Positions 8,902 to 21,171 are shown, counted from the first letter of the stretch. The stretch is 64,000 bases of DNA from Brevibacillus reuszeri (GCF_001187725.1 NZ_LGIQ01000002.1:124001-188000), one strand, 5' to 3'. Numbers and translations are program-made. The notes: generated by a model from the letters alone, not told the origin.

Positions 8902-9591
8902 TTGATTGACTATCGTGGCTGGCGCCATGTGTTTAAGCTGGACCCTGACAAAGCCATTGATGAAGACGCGCTGGAAGCGATTTGTGAATCGGGTACAGAC
9001 GGCATCATCGTTGGCGGTACATATGGCGTGACATACGACAATACGCTGGAATTGATGTCCCGTATCAGACGCTATGCTGTCCCAGCCGTACTGGAAATAT
9101 CCTCGCTTGAGGCAGTGGTGCCAGGGTTTGATTCGTATTTGATTCCGCTTGTGCTCAACGCGGGTGATCCGGACTGGATGTTTGCGCCTCATGTGTCTGG
9201 ACTCAAAACATACGGAGCCTATATTCATTGGGACGACATCATCACAGAAGGCTATCTGATCGCAAATCCTGAAGCGGGGGTAGCTGAGCTGACCCGTGCA
9301 CGTCCTATCGCCGATGCACAGGAAGCCAAGGCATACGCGCAGGTTGCGACTAAGATTTGCCGATTGCCGATCGTCTACCTGGAATACAGTGGAACCTATG
9401 GCGATCCGGCTGTCGTCCGTGCTTGCAAAGCAGGTGCCGACGAAGCACACCTCTTTTACGGAGGCGGGATCAGGACCCCAGAGCAAGCGAGCGAGATGGC
9501 AGCTATTGCGGATACAGTCGTTGTCGGCAACGTCATCTATGATGACCTAGAGGCAGCGCTCGCGACAGTGGCAGCGGTAAAAAGGGAGTAG
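8902..9591 (+). CDS. pcrB: heptaprenylglyceryl phosphate synthase PcrB
   Basis: TIM-barrel prenyltransferase (229 aa) that joins heptaprenyl diphosphate to glycerol-1-phosphate. Visible motifs are HVFKLDPDK, CESGTDGIIVGGTYGVT, YLEYSGTYGDP and LFYGGGIR (phosphate-binding), with VVGNVIYDD near the end. The start is TTG at 8902 behind GGGGGC, matching the usual N-terminus. It is 17 bases after yerC. A terminator follows, so pcrA is not cotranscribed with it here as it can be in Bacillus. Confidence 0.9.
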   Translation: MIDYRGWRHVFKLDPDKAIDEDALEAICESGTDGIIVGGTYGVTYDNTLELMSRIRRYAVPAVLEISSLEAVVPGFDSYLIPLVLNAGDPDWMFAPHVSGLKTYGAYIHWDDIITEGYLIANPEAGVAELTRARPIADAQEAKAYAQVATKICRLPIVYLEYSGTYGDPAVVRACKAGADEAHLFYGGGIRTPEQASEMAAIADTVVVGNVIYDDLEAALATVAAVKRE

Positions 9592-9619
9592 ACCAAAACA
9601 AATAGAGAAGTTCATGTGA

Positions 9620-9675
9620 GAATGAGAAATGCAGAAAGGAAATCCCCTCTGCATTCCTCATTCTTTTGTTTTATT
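9620..9675 (+). terminator. terminator after pcrB
   Basis: GAATGAG.AATGCAGA pairs with TCTGCATT..CTCATTC. TTTTGTTTTAT follows. The convergent MocR gene ends 17 bases further on. Confidence 0.8.
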
Positions 9676-9691
9676 CGAGAGCAGTGGCCAG

Positions 9692-11188
9692 TTACATATG
9701 CATAAACTGCTGGGTATGTCGATTCGTGTGTAGAAAATCATGAAGCAAACGACAAAACGTGGTGACAGCTTGTTCAAGCAGATGAATATCCAGATAGGAA
9801 AAACAGATGCGCAAATGATGGAATTGCTGTTGTGCAGCGAAACAAACATGACCTGGTAAAAAGGAGATCCCCTCTTTAAGCGTGTTTGCGTGCAAGTCTT
9901 CTGCATGAAACGCAGGGGGCAAGGTCAGCCAAATATTTAACCCTCCATCGGGCTTGGTCCAATGAACATTCTTTGGAGCTGTGTGATTCAAAATTTGCAG
10001 GACTAAATTGCGCCGCTCTTTCAGTTTTTCTCGAAGTACGGGTAGGTGCTTGTTTAACTGGTTGGAGGAAAAAAAGGGTAAAATGGCCTTTTGTGTAATC
10101 AACGGAGTTCCCAGATCACTAATTCCTTTGGAACCAACGAGACGAGTGATAAAGGTTCCATCTGCAATCAAAAATCCAATGCGACAGCCAGGGGAAATGA
10201 ATTTGCTAATGCCCTTCAGATAGATGACATGTCCACGCGTATCCATGCTTTTGATAGAGGGAGGAGGCTCCGTTCCAAAATAAATGTCACTGGTTGCGTC
10301 ATCCTCAAGAATAATGGAATTGTAGCTTTGGGCGAGCTCCAGCAGCTGTACTCTGCGCCGCATACTCATAACCGTGCCCGTAGGGTTTTGAAAAGTCGGA
10401 TTGGTGTAGATCAGCTTGGGTGGGCGAGAATCGCAAAGCTTTGCCAAATGGTCAACCTGCATCCCCTCCTCGTCAATGGGAACGGTATAGATCGTGGCTC
10501 CACGCTTTCTGAAAACATCAATTGTACACGGATAGACAGGTTCCTCGAGCACAACGCAATCACCAGGACCGACAAAGGTAGAGGCAACGAGATCAATACC
10601 TTGCTGGGAGCCGTTTAAAATCAGGATTTCATTTGGGCTGGTCACAATATTTTTGCTTCGAAAGTAAGGGAGAACTGCCTCGCGTAGCTTGCTATCACCT
10701 TGGACAGGTCCATATTCAGTCAGGGCCGTGTTGTCGACCTGCGAATATTGATAGAATTGCTTGGAAAGCCATTCGGTTGGGATGAGTGATGTGTGTAGGG
10801 CTGCCATGGATAATTTGGCGACATCTACAAGAGGCGTCTGCATCATCCGCCAATATTGGGCGCGAGGAAGATAGTCGGCTACCGAGTTTTGCCAATCCAA
10901 AGTAGGCTTCCCTAATTGATTCTGTGTCTTCCATTCATTGAATCGGAGTGACTTTTCTTGAACAAATGTACCCTTCCCCTGAATCCGCAGAACAAGCTTC
11001 TCATGCTCCAGCATTTCATAGGCATGAAAGACCGTCATCAGGCTGACATTCAGGAGACGAGACAGATTTCGCACAGAGGGAAGCTTTTCCCCTTCCTGCA
11101 GTAAGCCAGACTGAATCCGATCAGCAATGGATGATCTAATCTGTTCTGTAAGTGTTATACCTGAGTGTCTGTCTAGATCGATATGCAT
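9692..11188 (-). CDS. MocR/PdxR-type GntR-aminotransferase regulator
   Basis: Fusion transcription factor (498 aa). The N-terminal GntR winged helix covers residues 1-75 (LPSVRNLSRLLNVSLMTVFHAYEML). A linker follows, then a class I aminotransferase-like domain that binds PLP, with the Schiff-base lysine expected in LKGISKFISPG. The ATG at 11188 has AAGGAG 8 bases upstream. The track start 44 codons earlier covers the divergent promoter. It is transcribed away from an aminotransferase gene, the usual MocR arrangement in which it controls its neighbour. The effector is unknown. Confidence 0.85.
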   Translation of the reverse strand: MHIDLDRHSGITLTEQIRSSIADRIQSGLLQEGEKLPSVRNLSRLLNVSLMTVFHAYEMLEHEKLVLRIQGKGTFVQEKSLRFNEWKTQNQLGKPTLDWQNSVADYLPRAQYWRMMQTPLVDVAKLSMAALHTSLIPTEWLSKQFYQYSQVDNTALTEYGPVQGDSKLREAVLPYFRSKNIVTSPNEILILNGSQQGIDLVASTFVGPGDCVVLEEPVYPCTIDVFRKRGATIYTVPIDEEGMQVDHLAKLCDSRPPKLIYTNPTFQNPTGTVMSMRRRVQLLELAQSYNSIILEDDATSDIYFGTEPPPSIKSMDTRGHVIYLKGISKFISPGCRIGFLIADGTFITRLVGSKGISDLGTPLITQKAILPFFSSNQLNKHLPVLREKLKERRNLVLQILNHTAPKNVHWTKPDGGLNIWLTLPPAFHAEDLHANTLKEGISFLPGHVCFAAQQQFHHLRICFSYLDIHLLEQAVTTFCRLLHDFLHTNRHTQQFMHM

Positions 11189-11256
11189 GGTAGACTCCTT
11201 CCTTCCTGATTCCCTGGGACTTTCCTTCAGAACGCACAAAATAATTACTGACAGTG

Positions 11257-11316
11257 TACCGTATACGACTGCAAAAAGGTACGGTAAATTTAGAATGTTT
11301 GTAAAAGTGTTATAAT
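11257..11316 (+). promoter_or_regulatory. putative MocR operator and -10 box
   Basis: TACCGTA (11257-11263) and TACGGTA (11280-11286) form an inverted pair 23 bp centre to centre. A related CACGGTTTAC lies at 11319. TATAAT at 11311-11316 has only a weak -35 (TTTAGA), consistent with activation from the upstream boxes. The assignment is inferred from layout. Confidence 0.45.
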
Positions 11317-11389
11317 GCACGGTTTACTGTTATGGTGTCTGCTCCGTATGCTTGCTCTAAAATAATTGAGTTGGCAAGGAGTGGTTACC

Positions 11390-12589
11390 ATGGGATATCC
11401 ATTTGCGACGCGTGTTCAGTCAATTACCTCATCAGCAGTTCGAGATTTGCTCAGCATCATTCAATCAGGAGACGTCATTTCTTTTGCTGGGGGTCTTCCC
11501 GATGAAGGATTGTTTCCCGTGCAGGAATTGGAGTTAGCCTATCAAAAAGCTTTTCGCTCAGGTGGGAAAGGTCTACAATACGGCCCAACAGAAGGGGACG
11601 GAGAGCTGCGACTGCTCATCCAGGAGAGGATGCATGCAAAAGGAATTTCGGTTGCTCATGAAAATATTTTGATCACGACGGGTTCGCAGCAAGCCATCGA
11701 TTTGTTAGCAAAGGTGTTTCTCTCGACGGGAGATGCTGTATTAGTAGAAAATCCATCCTACTTGGCAGCGTTGCAAGCTTTCAACATGTACGAGGCCAAC
11801 ATCATCCCGGTCCAAAGCGATGATGACGGAATGATTCCCGAAGAGCTCGAAGAAAAAATCATCACCCACCGCCCCAAATTCATCTACGCTGTCCCGACAT
11901 TCTCAAACCCGCAGGGGAAAGTATGGAGCAAAGAGAGGCGGGAGGCTGTAGTGAATTTGGCGGAAAAATATCATGTACTGATCGTAGAAGATGACCCGTA
12001 CTCAGAGCTGCGATTTACTGATGAGCAGCCAATGCCGTTGGCTGTAATCGACAGATTCGGAGAGCGCGTGATCTACACCAGCACCTTCTCCAAAACGGTA
12101 GCTCCCGGTATTCGCATCGGCTGGTTGTCTGGGCCAAAAGAAATTGTCCGTATGATTGCTCTTGCGAAGCAATCGAGTGATTTGCATTCCAGCGCCATTG
12201 ATCAGCGGGCCCTCTGCTATTTTCTTCAAGATTTCTCTATGCAGCAGCATTTGCACAAATTGAGAAGAGAATACAAAGAGCGCTTGGACGTCATGCAGGA
12301 CTATTTGAAAGGAAGCAGTCCAAACCTGTTTCACTGGGTGGAGCCAAAGGGTGGCATGTTCCTCTGGGTGTCGATCAACAAAGCAATTGATACAGCTGAA
12401 TTATTGAAGGTCGCTGTGGATGAGGGTGTAGCTTTCGTGCCGGGCGTTTCCTTTTTCGCAGGCAACTCTAAAACGAATACGCTCAGGCTCAACTATACTC
12501 ATTCTTCGCCTGAGATTATCAGTACGGGGATGAGTCGCTTGATGACTGCGCTCGACAAGCTGCTGGCGAGTAGCGTACGTGACCAATGA
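11390..12589 (+). CDS. PLP-dependent aminotransferase (LysN/aspartate-type, class I)
   Basis: Fold-type I aminotransferase (399 aa). Visible features are the N-terminal SFAGGLPDEGLFP, the cofactor loop TTGSQQAIDLL, the NPSYLAAL segment, VPTFSNPQGK, the D residue in VEDDPYSELRF and the PLP lysine in STFSKTVAPGIRIGW. The wording resembles 2-aminoadipate and aromatic aminotransferases of the MocR-related clade. ATG 11390 follows GGCAAGGAGTGG. The TTG eight codons earlier lacks a site. Its last four bases overlap the next gene (ATGA), so the two are translationally coupled. The donor amino acid is not determinable. Confidence 0.85.
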   Translation: MGYPFATRVQSITSSAVRDLLSIIQSGDVISFAGGLPDEGLFPVQELELAYQKAFRSGGKGLQYGPTEGDGELRLLIQERMHAKGISVAHENILITTGSQQAIDLLAKVFLSTGDAVLVENPSYLAALQAFNMYEANIIPVQSDDDGMIPEELEEKIITHRPKFIYAVPTFSNPQGKVWSKERREAVVNLAEKYHVLIVEDDPYSELRFTDEQPMPLAVIDRFGERVIYTSTFSKTVAPGIRIGWLSGPKEIVRMIALAKQSSDLHSSAIDQRALCYFLQDFSMQQHLHKLRREYKERLDVMQDYLKGSSPNLFHWVEPKGGMFLWVSINKAIDTAELLKVAVDEGVAFVPGVSFFAGNSKTNTLRLNYTHSSPEIISTGMSRLMTALDKLLASSVRDQ

Positions 12590-13152
12590 TCACACTCATT
12601 GCCGATGGAAGATGGGGGAAACGGGTGGTCCATCATCTACGTGATCAATTTTTATTCGAGGCGATAACCTGGGGGGTTCGCTCGATTGCCTTTGCCAAAG
12701 AACTGCTTGTAGAGGAGAAGGGCTTGCGTATTTCTAGCTATTCTGAAGCGATTGAAGCCAATGAGTTGGTCATAGTCGCTATGCCTTATGTAGACCTGCT
12801 GCCATGGACAGATGTCTTTGCACCAAAGCTAAATGGGAAAATCGTGATTGACTTGTCTGTGCCGCAAACAAGTGAAGACCGGCAGTTATTTGGCTGGCAA
12901 ACTTCCTGCTCAGAGCAATTGCAGAAAAAACTGCCAAGGAGCCGAATCGTTGGGGCGAAAAGCACCGGTATTCATAGATTGTCAGGAGGGGAGCTGGATG
13001 AATCATCAATGGTTTACATAACCAGTGATGATGAGGCTGCAAAGCAACGAGTGATCGAGCTTTTTAGAAGCACTGCCTATTCAATCGTCGATGCAGGGGG
13101 ATTGGAAGAGAATCGTGCGATTGACCGGATGATTAGTTTGATGGCTACTTGA
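12586..13152 (+). CDS. NAD(P)-binding Rossmann oxidoreductase-like protein
   Basis: A 188-aa protein with an N-terminal beta strand and a nucleotide-binding fold. The glycine motif is diverged (LIADGRWGKRVVHHL). VIVAMPYVDLLPW and KIVIDLSVPQ resemble the NADPH-dependent F420 reductase/ProC-like family. It is coupled by a 4-bp overlap to the aminotransferase, so a shared pathway (for example reducing the imine or keto product) is plausible but inferred. It is shorter than typical family members and may lack the C-terminal dimerisation part. Confidence 0.6.
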   Translation: MITLIADGRWGKRVVHHLRDQFLFEAITWGVRSIAFAKELLVEEKGLRISSYSEAIEANELVIVAMPYVDLLPWTDVFAPKLNGKIVIDLSVPQTSEDRQLFGWQTSCSEQLQKKLPRSRIVGAKSTGIHRLSGGELDESSMVYITSDDEAAKQRVIELFRSTAYSIVDAGGLEENRAIDRMISLMAT

Positions 13153-13322
13153 CTGGATCAGAGGCTGAGCCTAGCACAAACCAAGCACTATGGGAATGGA
13201 TGGTATGTATAATAATGATATATGATGATTGGACATGTTGTCAGGTCAATAATTTCCAATTCTTTCATATCATATTATTTATAGAATTATCAAAATTATC
13301 AGAAGTGCAAGGGGGAAAACGT

Positions 13323-14522
13323 GTGAGTCTATTTAAAAAGAAAGCCATTATCTTCTCCGCGTTGTTGGCAACTCTGTCTCTATCTGCATGTAACTCGCAG
13401 TCTGTCGAACAGAAAAATGCGACAGGCTCAGACGCAGCAGCTGGTGGGACCAAAATTTTGATTGCTACCCAAAGTCCGCTTTCCGGTTCTCAGTCTGCCA
13501 TTGGTGACTCTATCAAAACGGGGGCAGAATATGCTCTGAATTTGCAAAAAGAGGAATTCAAGCAACTCGGGTTTGATCTGCAGCTTACCCCACAGGATGA
13601 CCAAGCTGACCCCAAAATCGGTGTATCCAATGCCGAGATGCTCGCAGCCAATCCGGATGTGCTTGGCGTAGTTGGTCACTTTAATACGGGTGTGGCTATT
13701 CCGTCCTCCGTGAAGTACGAGACAGCCAAGCTTGTCATGGTTTCTCCGGCAAACAGCGGCGTGAAGCTGACGGAAGAGGGCAAGAAGTCTGTTCACCGTA
13801 TCTGTGCACGTGATGACGCCCAAGGTCCAAAAGGAGCCAAGTATGCCAAAGACAAGCTCGGGGTCAAAACGGTATTTCTGATCCACGATAAAACAGCGTA
13901 CGGGCAAGGTCTGGTTGACGAGGTAAAGGCTCAGTTTGAAAGAGATGGCGTGCAGGTTCTGGGCTATGAAGGTGTTACCCAGGGGGAAAAGGATTACAAT
14001 TTTGTAGTCAATAACGTTGTTTCCAAAAACCCTGACATGCTCTACTTTGGTGGTATTTATCCGGAGGCAGGCATCATCGTGAAGCAGGCGAGAGAAAAAG
14101 GCTTCAAAGGCTTGTTCATGGGTGGAGACGGCATTGACTCCTCCGACTTGATTAAAATCGCGGGTCCTGCTGCGGAAGGCATTTATTTTACCTCTCTCGC
14201 AGGTGATGTCAAGCAAAACGATGACGGCAAAAAATGGGCTGAGGAATATGAAAAGGCGATGGGCAAAAAAGCAGAGACGTATTCGGTGTACGCATTTGAC
14301 TCCATGAACATCATCCTGAACGGAGTCAAGGAAGCGATCAAGGCGAATGGCGGCAAGAAGCCTACTCGCGAGCAGGTGCTTGACCTCGTGCACCAAACAA
14401 AAGATTTCAAAGGAAGGTTCGTTAACGTGACGTTCGATGACAAAGGTGACAACGTATTCGCGGACGTATTCGTCTATCAGTACACGACAGATTCTACGAA
14501 ATTCCTAGGGAAAATTGAATAA
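13323..14522 (+). CDS. LivK-like branched-chain amino acid ABC substrate-binding lipoprotein
   Basis: Periplasmic-binding-protein-like lipoprotein (399 aa). The signal peptide has lipobox LSLSAC at about residues 19-24. The leucine-binding fold starts at TKILIATQSPLSGSQSAIGDS and continues with VVGHFNTGVAIPSS, NPDMLYFGGIYPEAG and TYSVYAFDSMN. The GTG at 13323 follows AAGGGGG. The longer frame starting at 13149 adds a non-signal segment and overlaps the previous gene. No permease or ATPase genes are adjacent, so it is an orphan binding protein. It may serve a transporter elsewhere or act as a sensor. Confidence 0.85.
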   Translation: MSLFKKKAIIFSALLATLSLSACNSQSVEQKNATGSDAAAGGTKILIATQSPLSGSQSAIGDSIKTGAEYALNLQKEEFKQLGFDLQLTPQDDQADPKIGVSNAEMLAANPDVLGVVGHFNTGVAIPSSVKYETAKLVMVSPANSGVKLTEEGKKSVHRICARDDAQGPKGAKYAKDKLGVKTVFLIHDKTAYGQGLVDEVKAQFERDGVQVLGYEGVTQGEKDYNFVVNNVVSKNPDMLYFGGIYPEAGIIVKQAREKGFKGLFMGGDGIDSSDLIKIAGPAAEGIYFTSLAGDVKQNDDGKKWAEEYEKAMGKKAETYSVYAFDSMNIILNGVKEAIKANGGKKPTREQVLDLVHQTKDFKGRFVNVTFDDKGDNVFADVFVYQYTTDSTKFLGKIE

Positions 14523-14536
14523 CACGTAAATGTCCT

Positions 14537-14575
14537 GAAAAAAGCTGGTGTCCCAACAGACGCCAGCTTTTTATT
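14537..14575. terminator. bidirectional terminator
   Basis: AAAAAGCTGG.GTC pairs with GAC.CCAGCTTTTT. The run of A on one side and T on the other suits both the LivK-like gene and the convergent DUF418 gene. Confidence 0.85.
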
Positions 14576-14602
14576 GAATAATCCCAGTTATAGTGCAGCT
14601 GC

Positions 14603-15661
14603 CTATCTGGCTCCTGATCTTTCCCTGCGCATGGGAGAAAAAGACATGTACGTAAAGGCACGCCATACCCACTCTAACGGCCCCATTTTGTAAACAGAGA
14701 GCCAGATCGAGCTAAACGCAATTTGAACTACATAAATCACCAAGCAAATGAGCGTTGTTTGCACATAGCCAACCTTTCCGTACAGGTCAAACAAATACCC
14801 TGCCCCTAGGATGAGGACCGTTTGTCCCACGTAGTTGGTCAACGCCATCCGTCCATAAGCAGCAAGTGGCGAAAGCAATGCTTGTGCGGTGCGGTTTTGA
14901 AGCAATCGCATCAAGGTTGTTGTATAAAAAGTGGCCATCACCAAACCTACGGAGGTAATGGCGATCGTATAATAGGTCAGTTGTTGCAGGGCTGACTCCG
15001 AGATGCCTTCGTCCACAATGATCGCATATGACAAATCCATATTGGCAGGAATCAGCAAATATTGCACGTACAGCCCGATGAGCGAGAGAAGCAGGGTGAC
15101 GCCCTGTATTTTTTTGATTACAGGCATAAAGCCCTCGATGTTTTGAAAAACACCATATTGCCCCACAGCCAGACCCATGATGAACAGAGGCAGAACCAGC
15201 AGGGGCTTAAAGCCGGTAGCGCATACGAGTAAGGCCAAGATCAGGCCAACAAGCAGATTGGTCCTCGCTTGTAAACGGTAAAAGGGCATGAGCAAGAATC
15301 CGAAAATCGCATAGATAAACAACGCTTCTCCAGGATGAAACTGCTTGTGGACGAAACCAAGGATCAGCAGAACGATTAGACGGCGAATGAACAACGCTGT
15401 GCTGTTCGCGCCTTTTGCTTTTGCCCTGCTGATAAAGAGGTGAAAGCCGACCCCAAACAAAAACGAGAAAATCACGAAAAAGCGCGACTCTACCGCGAAG
15501 TTGAGAAAGTAGTACATCCAGGCATCCGGGCTTCCTGGAAGGGGATTTTGTGTTTGTAACAGCGGGAGTATGTTAACCAGAACGATTCCCATCAAAGCGA
15601 ACCCTCGCACAGCATCCAGAGTATGAATGCGTTGATTGGTAGCAGCCAAAGTAGTATTCAT
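14603..15661 (-). CDS. DUF418 (YeiB-like) integral membrane protein
   Basis: Polytopic membrane protein (352 aa) with about eight to ten hydrophobic helices. The N-terminal IHTLDAVRGFALMGIVLVNI is the hallmark of the YeiB/DUF418 family, which resembles membrane acyltransferases. The C-terminal GRMALTNYVGQTVLIL and WLSVYKMGPLEWVWRAFTY are typical of DUF418. The family has no agreed substrate. The gene is monocistronic. Confidence 0.85.
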   Translation of the reverse strand: MNTTLAATNQRIHTLDAVRGFALMGIVLVNILPLLQTQNPLPGSPDAWMYYFLNFAVESRFFVIFSFLFGVGFHLFISRAKAKGANSTALFIRRLIVLLILGFVHKQFHPGEALFIYAIFGFLLMPFYRLQARTNLLVGLILALLVCATGFKPLLVLPLFIMGLAVGQYGVFQNIEGFMPVIKKIQGVTLLLSLIGLYVQYLLIPANMDLSYAIIVDEGISESALQQLTYYTIAITSVGLVMATFYTTTLMRLLQNRTAQALLSPLAAYGRMALTNYVGQTVLILGAGYLFDLYGKVGYVQTTLICLVIYVVQIAFSSIWLSVYKMGPLEWVWRAFTYMSFSPMRRERSGAR

Positions 15662-15861
15662 AGGTGTCTACATCCCTCCAAGATTGTTGCTCCATTTTTG
15701 ACTTGTTCTCTATCTTACACAGGGCACAAACATTGTGAAATTCGTTTTTCTTTCGGTCAGCTTACATTTTTGTAAGTAAAAAAATACAAATTTGCGCAAC
15801 TCGAAGATCACTAGGCGCGTTTATATGATAGCAGGAAAAAAATAGAAAACGAGGGAGCCTA

Positions 15862-16662
15862 ATGAAACCAATCACTCGAGGAAAATGGCGGCTTGCGGCT
15901 GGCATCTGCTATTTTCGCTTGAAAAGGTACGGTGAGTGGTTGTGGGGACGCAAAAAGTTTGCCAGCGAAAGAGAGAAGCAGCTACTGCCCCATGTGCATT
16001 TCGGACATCAGACCATCCTTTTGCGCAAATTAAAAGATGTGGAGATGTGGATGCAGCACAACAAGGTGACAAACCTGCGACTCGCGACAAAGCAGTTAGA
16101 TGGTCTTATTATTCATCCAGGTGAAACGATGTCATACTGGAGACTGATCGGCAAGCCAACGCGAAGCAAAGGGTACGTGGAGGGTATGCTGCTTTCGCGT
16201 GGTCGCGTCACAGCCGCTGTAGGTGGAGGGCTTTGTCAGCTATCCAATCTGCTGTACTGGATGACCCTACATACACCGCTTACGGTCACCGAGCGGCATC
16301 GGCACGGCTACGATGTATTTCCTGATGCGAATCGCACACAGCCTTTTGGAAGTGGGGCGACCTGCTTTTACAATTATTTGGATTTACAGATTACCAATCA
16401 GACAAAGCAAAGCTTTCAACTGCATGTATGCCTGACAGACACTCATTTGGTAGGAGAATGGCGTTCGGACATGCCGCGGACACGAACGTATGAAATAATA
16501 GAGAAAGAACATGAGATAGCCCCTTCGATATGGGGAGGCTATGAGCGGACCAATCAGCTCTACCGCAACGTGTTTGCACTGGACGGAGAATGGCTCTACG
16601 ACGAGTGGATCACGCAAAATCGCGCTACGATGATGTATGAGCCGCTATTGCCAAAAGGATGA
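15862..16662 (+). CDS. VanW family protein
   Basis: A 266-aa protein with the VanW core. It shows HPGETMSYWRLIGKPT, GRVTAAVGGGLCQLSNLLYWM and the HRHGYDVFP segment. No signal peptide or membrane helix is apparent, and no peptidoglycan-binding or G5 domain is attached, so this is the short form. VanW genes sometimes accompany glycopeptide-resistance clusters, but no vanR/S/H/A/X neighbours exist here, so resistance is not implied. Its biochemical role is unknown. GAGGGAG precedes the ATG. Confidence 0.85.
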   Translation: MKPITRGKWRLAAGICYFRLKRYGEWLWGRKKFASEREKQLLPHVHFGHQTILLRKLKDVEMWMQHNKVTNLRLATKQLDGLIIHPGETMSYWRLIGKPTRSKGYVEGMLLSRGRVTAAVGGGLCQLSNLLYWMTLHTPLTVTERHRHGYDVFPDANRTQPFGSGATCFYNYLDLQITNQTKQSFQLHVCLTDTHLVGEWRSDMPRTRTYEIIEKEHEIAPSIWGGYERTNQLYRNVFALDGEWLYDEWITQNRATMMYEPLLPKG

Positions 16663-16763
16663 TGTTTCCTATTTCGTTTACGAACTGGAACTAGGCAGCG
16701 ATCTGTGCGAAAATAAGAACATATGCGCTCGTTTAGGGAACGTGGAAAGGTGGATTTTTACAT

Positions 16764-19097
16764 ATGTCTTTTGCAGATCGAATTACAGCCGGTTTGAATC
16801 CTGAGCAAAAGGAAGCGGTCCTTACAACTGAAGGACCCGTTTTGATTCTCGCAGGAGCAGGAAGTGGCAAGACAAAGGTACTGACGCAGCGGATTGCCTA
16901 TCTTATCAGTGCCAAGCAAGTAGCGCCATGGAGCATTCTTGCCATCACGTTTACAAATAAGGCAGCACGGGAGATGCAAAACCGTGTCGCAGCCATTATT
17001 GGAGGGGCAGCCGCACAGGATGCGTGGCTTTCGACCTTCCACTCTTTATGCGTACGTATTTTGCGCAGAGACATCGACCGTTTGGGAATTAACCGAAGCT
17101 TCTCCATTTTGGATGCAGGCGACCAGCTGTCGGTTGTGAAGCAATGTCTAAAGGAGCTGAATATCGATCCGAAGCAGTATGAGCCACGGTCGATCCTGTC
17201 GGCGATCAGCACAGCGAAGAACGAGCTGACTGATCCGGAAACATTCACTCGCCTCGCTGGTGACCCGTTTTCTCAAGTGGCTGCCAAAGTATATGAGGCG
17301 TACCAGAAAAAGCTGAGAAGCAACCAGTCTCTTGATTTTGACGATTTGATCATGACGACGGTTCGTCTGTTTAAAGAAGTGCCAGAGGTGTTGGAGTTTT
17401 ATCAGAAAAAATTCCGCTATATTCACGTAGATGAGTATCAGGATACGAACCGCGCCCAATACTTGCTCATTTCCATGCTGGCGGACAAATCCCGCAACGT
17501 TTGCTGCGTGGGTGACGCCGACCAAAGTATTTATAAATGGCGCGGTGCAGATATTTCCATCATTTTAAACTTTGAAAAAGACTATCCCGAAGCGAAAATG
17601 ATTAAGCTGGAGCAAAACTATCGCTCCACTAAAACGATTCTTCAAGCAGCAAACGAGGTTATTGCCAACAACAAGCTGCGCAAGGAAAAAAAGCTGTGGA
17701 CGGATAATGACGGTGGAGAAAAAATCAACTGCTTCCAGGGCGACTCCGAGCACGACGAAGCGTATTTTATCGTGGACACGATTCGCAAGCAAATGCAGGA
17801 TTACAAGCGCTATGACAAGTTTGCCGTTCTCTATCGGACGAACGCACAATCCCGTGTGGTGGAGGAAGTGTTCATCAAGTCGAACATTCCGTATACCATC
17901 GTCGGCGGAACCAAGTTCTACGATCGCAAAGAGATCAAGGACATCCTGGCTTATTTGCGTCTCATCTCCAATCCGGACGACGATATTAGCTTACAGCGTA
18001 TTATCAATGTGCCGAAGCGCAACATCGGGGACACGACGGTAGACAAATTGCAGGCGTATGCAAACTCGCAGGGTCAGTCTCTTTATGCAGCGATACAGGA
18101 CACCGCTTATATGGGGCTGCCATCGCGCACGACAAATGCGATTTTATCCTTTAACGACCTGATTACGAATTTGATGCAGATGACCGATTACTTGAGTGTA
18201 ACGGAGCTGGTAGAAGAAGTATTGAAGCGCTCTGGCTATCGCGAATTGCTCAAAGAAGAGAAAACGTTGGAAGCACAGGCCAGACTTGAGAATATCGAGG
18301 AGTTTCTGTCCGTTACGCAGGAATTCGAGCGCAAAAACGAAGACAAGAGCCTGCTTGCTTTCCTGACCGATTTGGCGCTTGTGGCTGACATCGATTCACT
18401 TGGTGACGACAAAACACAGGAAGAAGTATCGGCTGAGGGTCAGGTCGTTCTCATGACCCTGCACAGTGCCAAAGGTTTGGAATTTCCGGTCGTATTCCTC
18501 GTTGGACTTGAGGAAGGAGTATTCCCGCACAGCCGCTCACTGTTTGACGATGCCGAAATGGAAGAAGAGCGTCGCCTCGCTTACGTAGGCATCACGCGCG
18601 CTGAGGAACGTCTGTACATGACGTGTGCACGGATGCGGACCTTGTTCGGACGGACAAACGTGAATGCCCCATCCCGCTTTCTGCAGGAGATTCCGGCTGA
18701 TCTTCTCGAAGGAAGTCCGACAGCAGATCGGGGTGGATTTGGTGGTGGACGCACCTCCGCATTTGGACAACGAGACATGGGCAGACCGTTTGGTGCCCCA
18801 TCCTCCCAAGCAGGTGCAGCTCCCAAAATGGGTCTCGCTCAGCGAACGGCAGGAGCAGCCACATCCTCATTCTCACGTCCAGGTGTTCAACAAGCTGGAG
18901 ATAAATTGCCAGGGCATGGTGGTGGCGCAGGTGTTGACTGGAAGGTTGGCGATCGCGTACAGCATGGCAAGTGGGGTACAGGAACCGTCGTCAAGGTGAA
19001 GGGAATGGGTGACGATATGGAGCTCGATATCGCTTTCCCAAGTCCTACCGGTATTAAAAAGCTGTTGGCGAAATTTGCTCCTATCCAACGGGGATAA
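16764..19097 (+). CDS. pcrA: ATP-dependent DNA helicase PcrA
   Basis: Essential UvrD/Rep-family 3'-5' helicase (777 aa, slightly longer than B. subtilis). Visible motifs: Walker [13 protein letters not shown] (about 30-41), motif [13 protein letters not shown], motif [17 protein letters not shown], motif [10 protein letters not shown], motif [16 protein letters not shown] and motif [16 protein letters not shown] Gly/Ser-rich linker precedes a C-terminal Tudor-like RNA polymerase-binding domain ([20 protein letters not shown]), typical of PcrA. It is followed by ligA with a short gap, as in Bacillus. Confidence 0.97.
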   Translation: MSFADRITAGLNPEQKEAVLTTEGPVLILAGAGSGKTKVLTQRIAYLISAKQVAPWSILAITFTNKAAREMQNRVAAIIGGAAAQDAWLSTFHSLCVRILRRDIDRLGINRSFSILDAGDQLSVVKQCLKELNIDPKQYEPRSILSAISTAKNELTDPETFTRLAGDPFSQVAAKVYEAYQKKLRSNQSLDFDDLIMTTVRLFKEVPEVLEFYQKKFRYIHVDEYQDTNRAQYLLISMLADKSRNVCCVGDADQSIYKWRGADISIILNFEKDYPEAKMIKLEQNYRSTKTILQAANEVIANNKLRKEKKLWTDNDGGEKINCFQGDSEHDEAYFIVDTIRKQMQDYKRYDKFAVLYRTNAQSRVVEEVFIKSNIPYTIVGGTKFYDRKEIKDILAYLRLISNPDDDISLQRIINVPKRNIGDTTVDKLQAYANSQGQSLYAAIQDTAYMGLPSRTTNAILSFNDLITNLMQMTDYLSVTELVEEVLKRSGYRELLKEEKTLEAQARLENIEEFLSVTQEFERKNEDKSLLAFLTDLALVADIDSLGDDKTQEEVSAEGQVVLMTLHSAKGLEFPVVFLVGLEEGVFPHSRSLFDDAEMEEERRLAYVGITRAEERLYMTCARMRTLFGRTNVNAPSRFLQEIPADLLEGSPTADRGGFGGGRTSAFGQRDMGRPFGAPSSQAGAAPKMGLAQRTAGAATSSFSRPGVQQAGDKLPGHGGGAGVDWKVGDRVQHGKWGTGTVVKVKGMGDDMELDIAFPSPTGIKKLLAKFAPIQRG

Positions 19098-19143
19098 TGA
19101 AAGAAAAAGTACCATAAATCCGGTAATCCAATCGCTTGAGTAA

Positions 19144-21171
<2,028 letters not shown>

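Noticed and set aside
13428-14396. 322-codon open frame on the minus strand
   Set aside because: Shadow of the LivK-like gene, with no start site or family features.
15862-16662. Glycopeptide resistance from the VanW gene
   Set aside because: No vanRS, vanHAX or vanY genes are present. VanW proteins are widespread outside resistance clusters.
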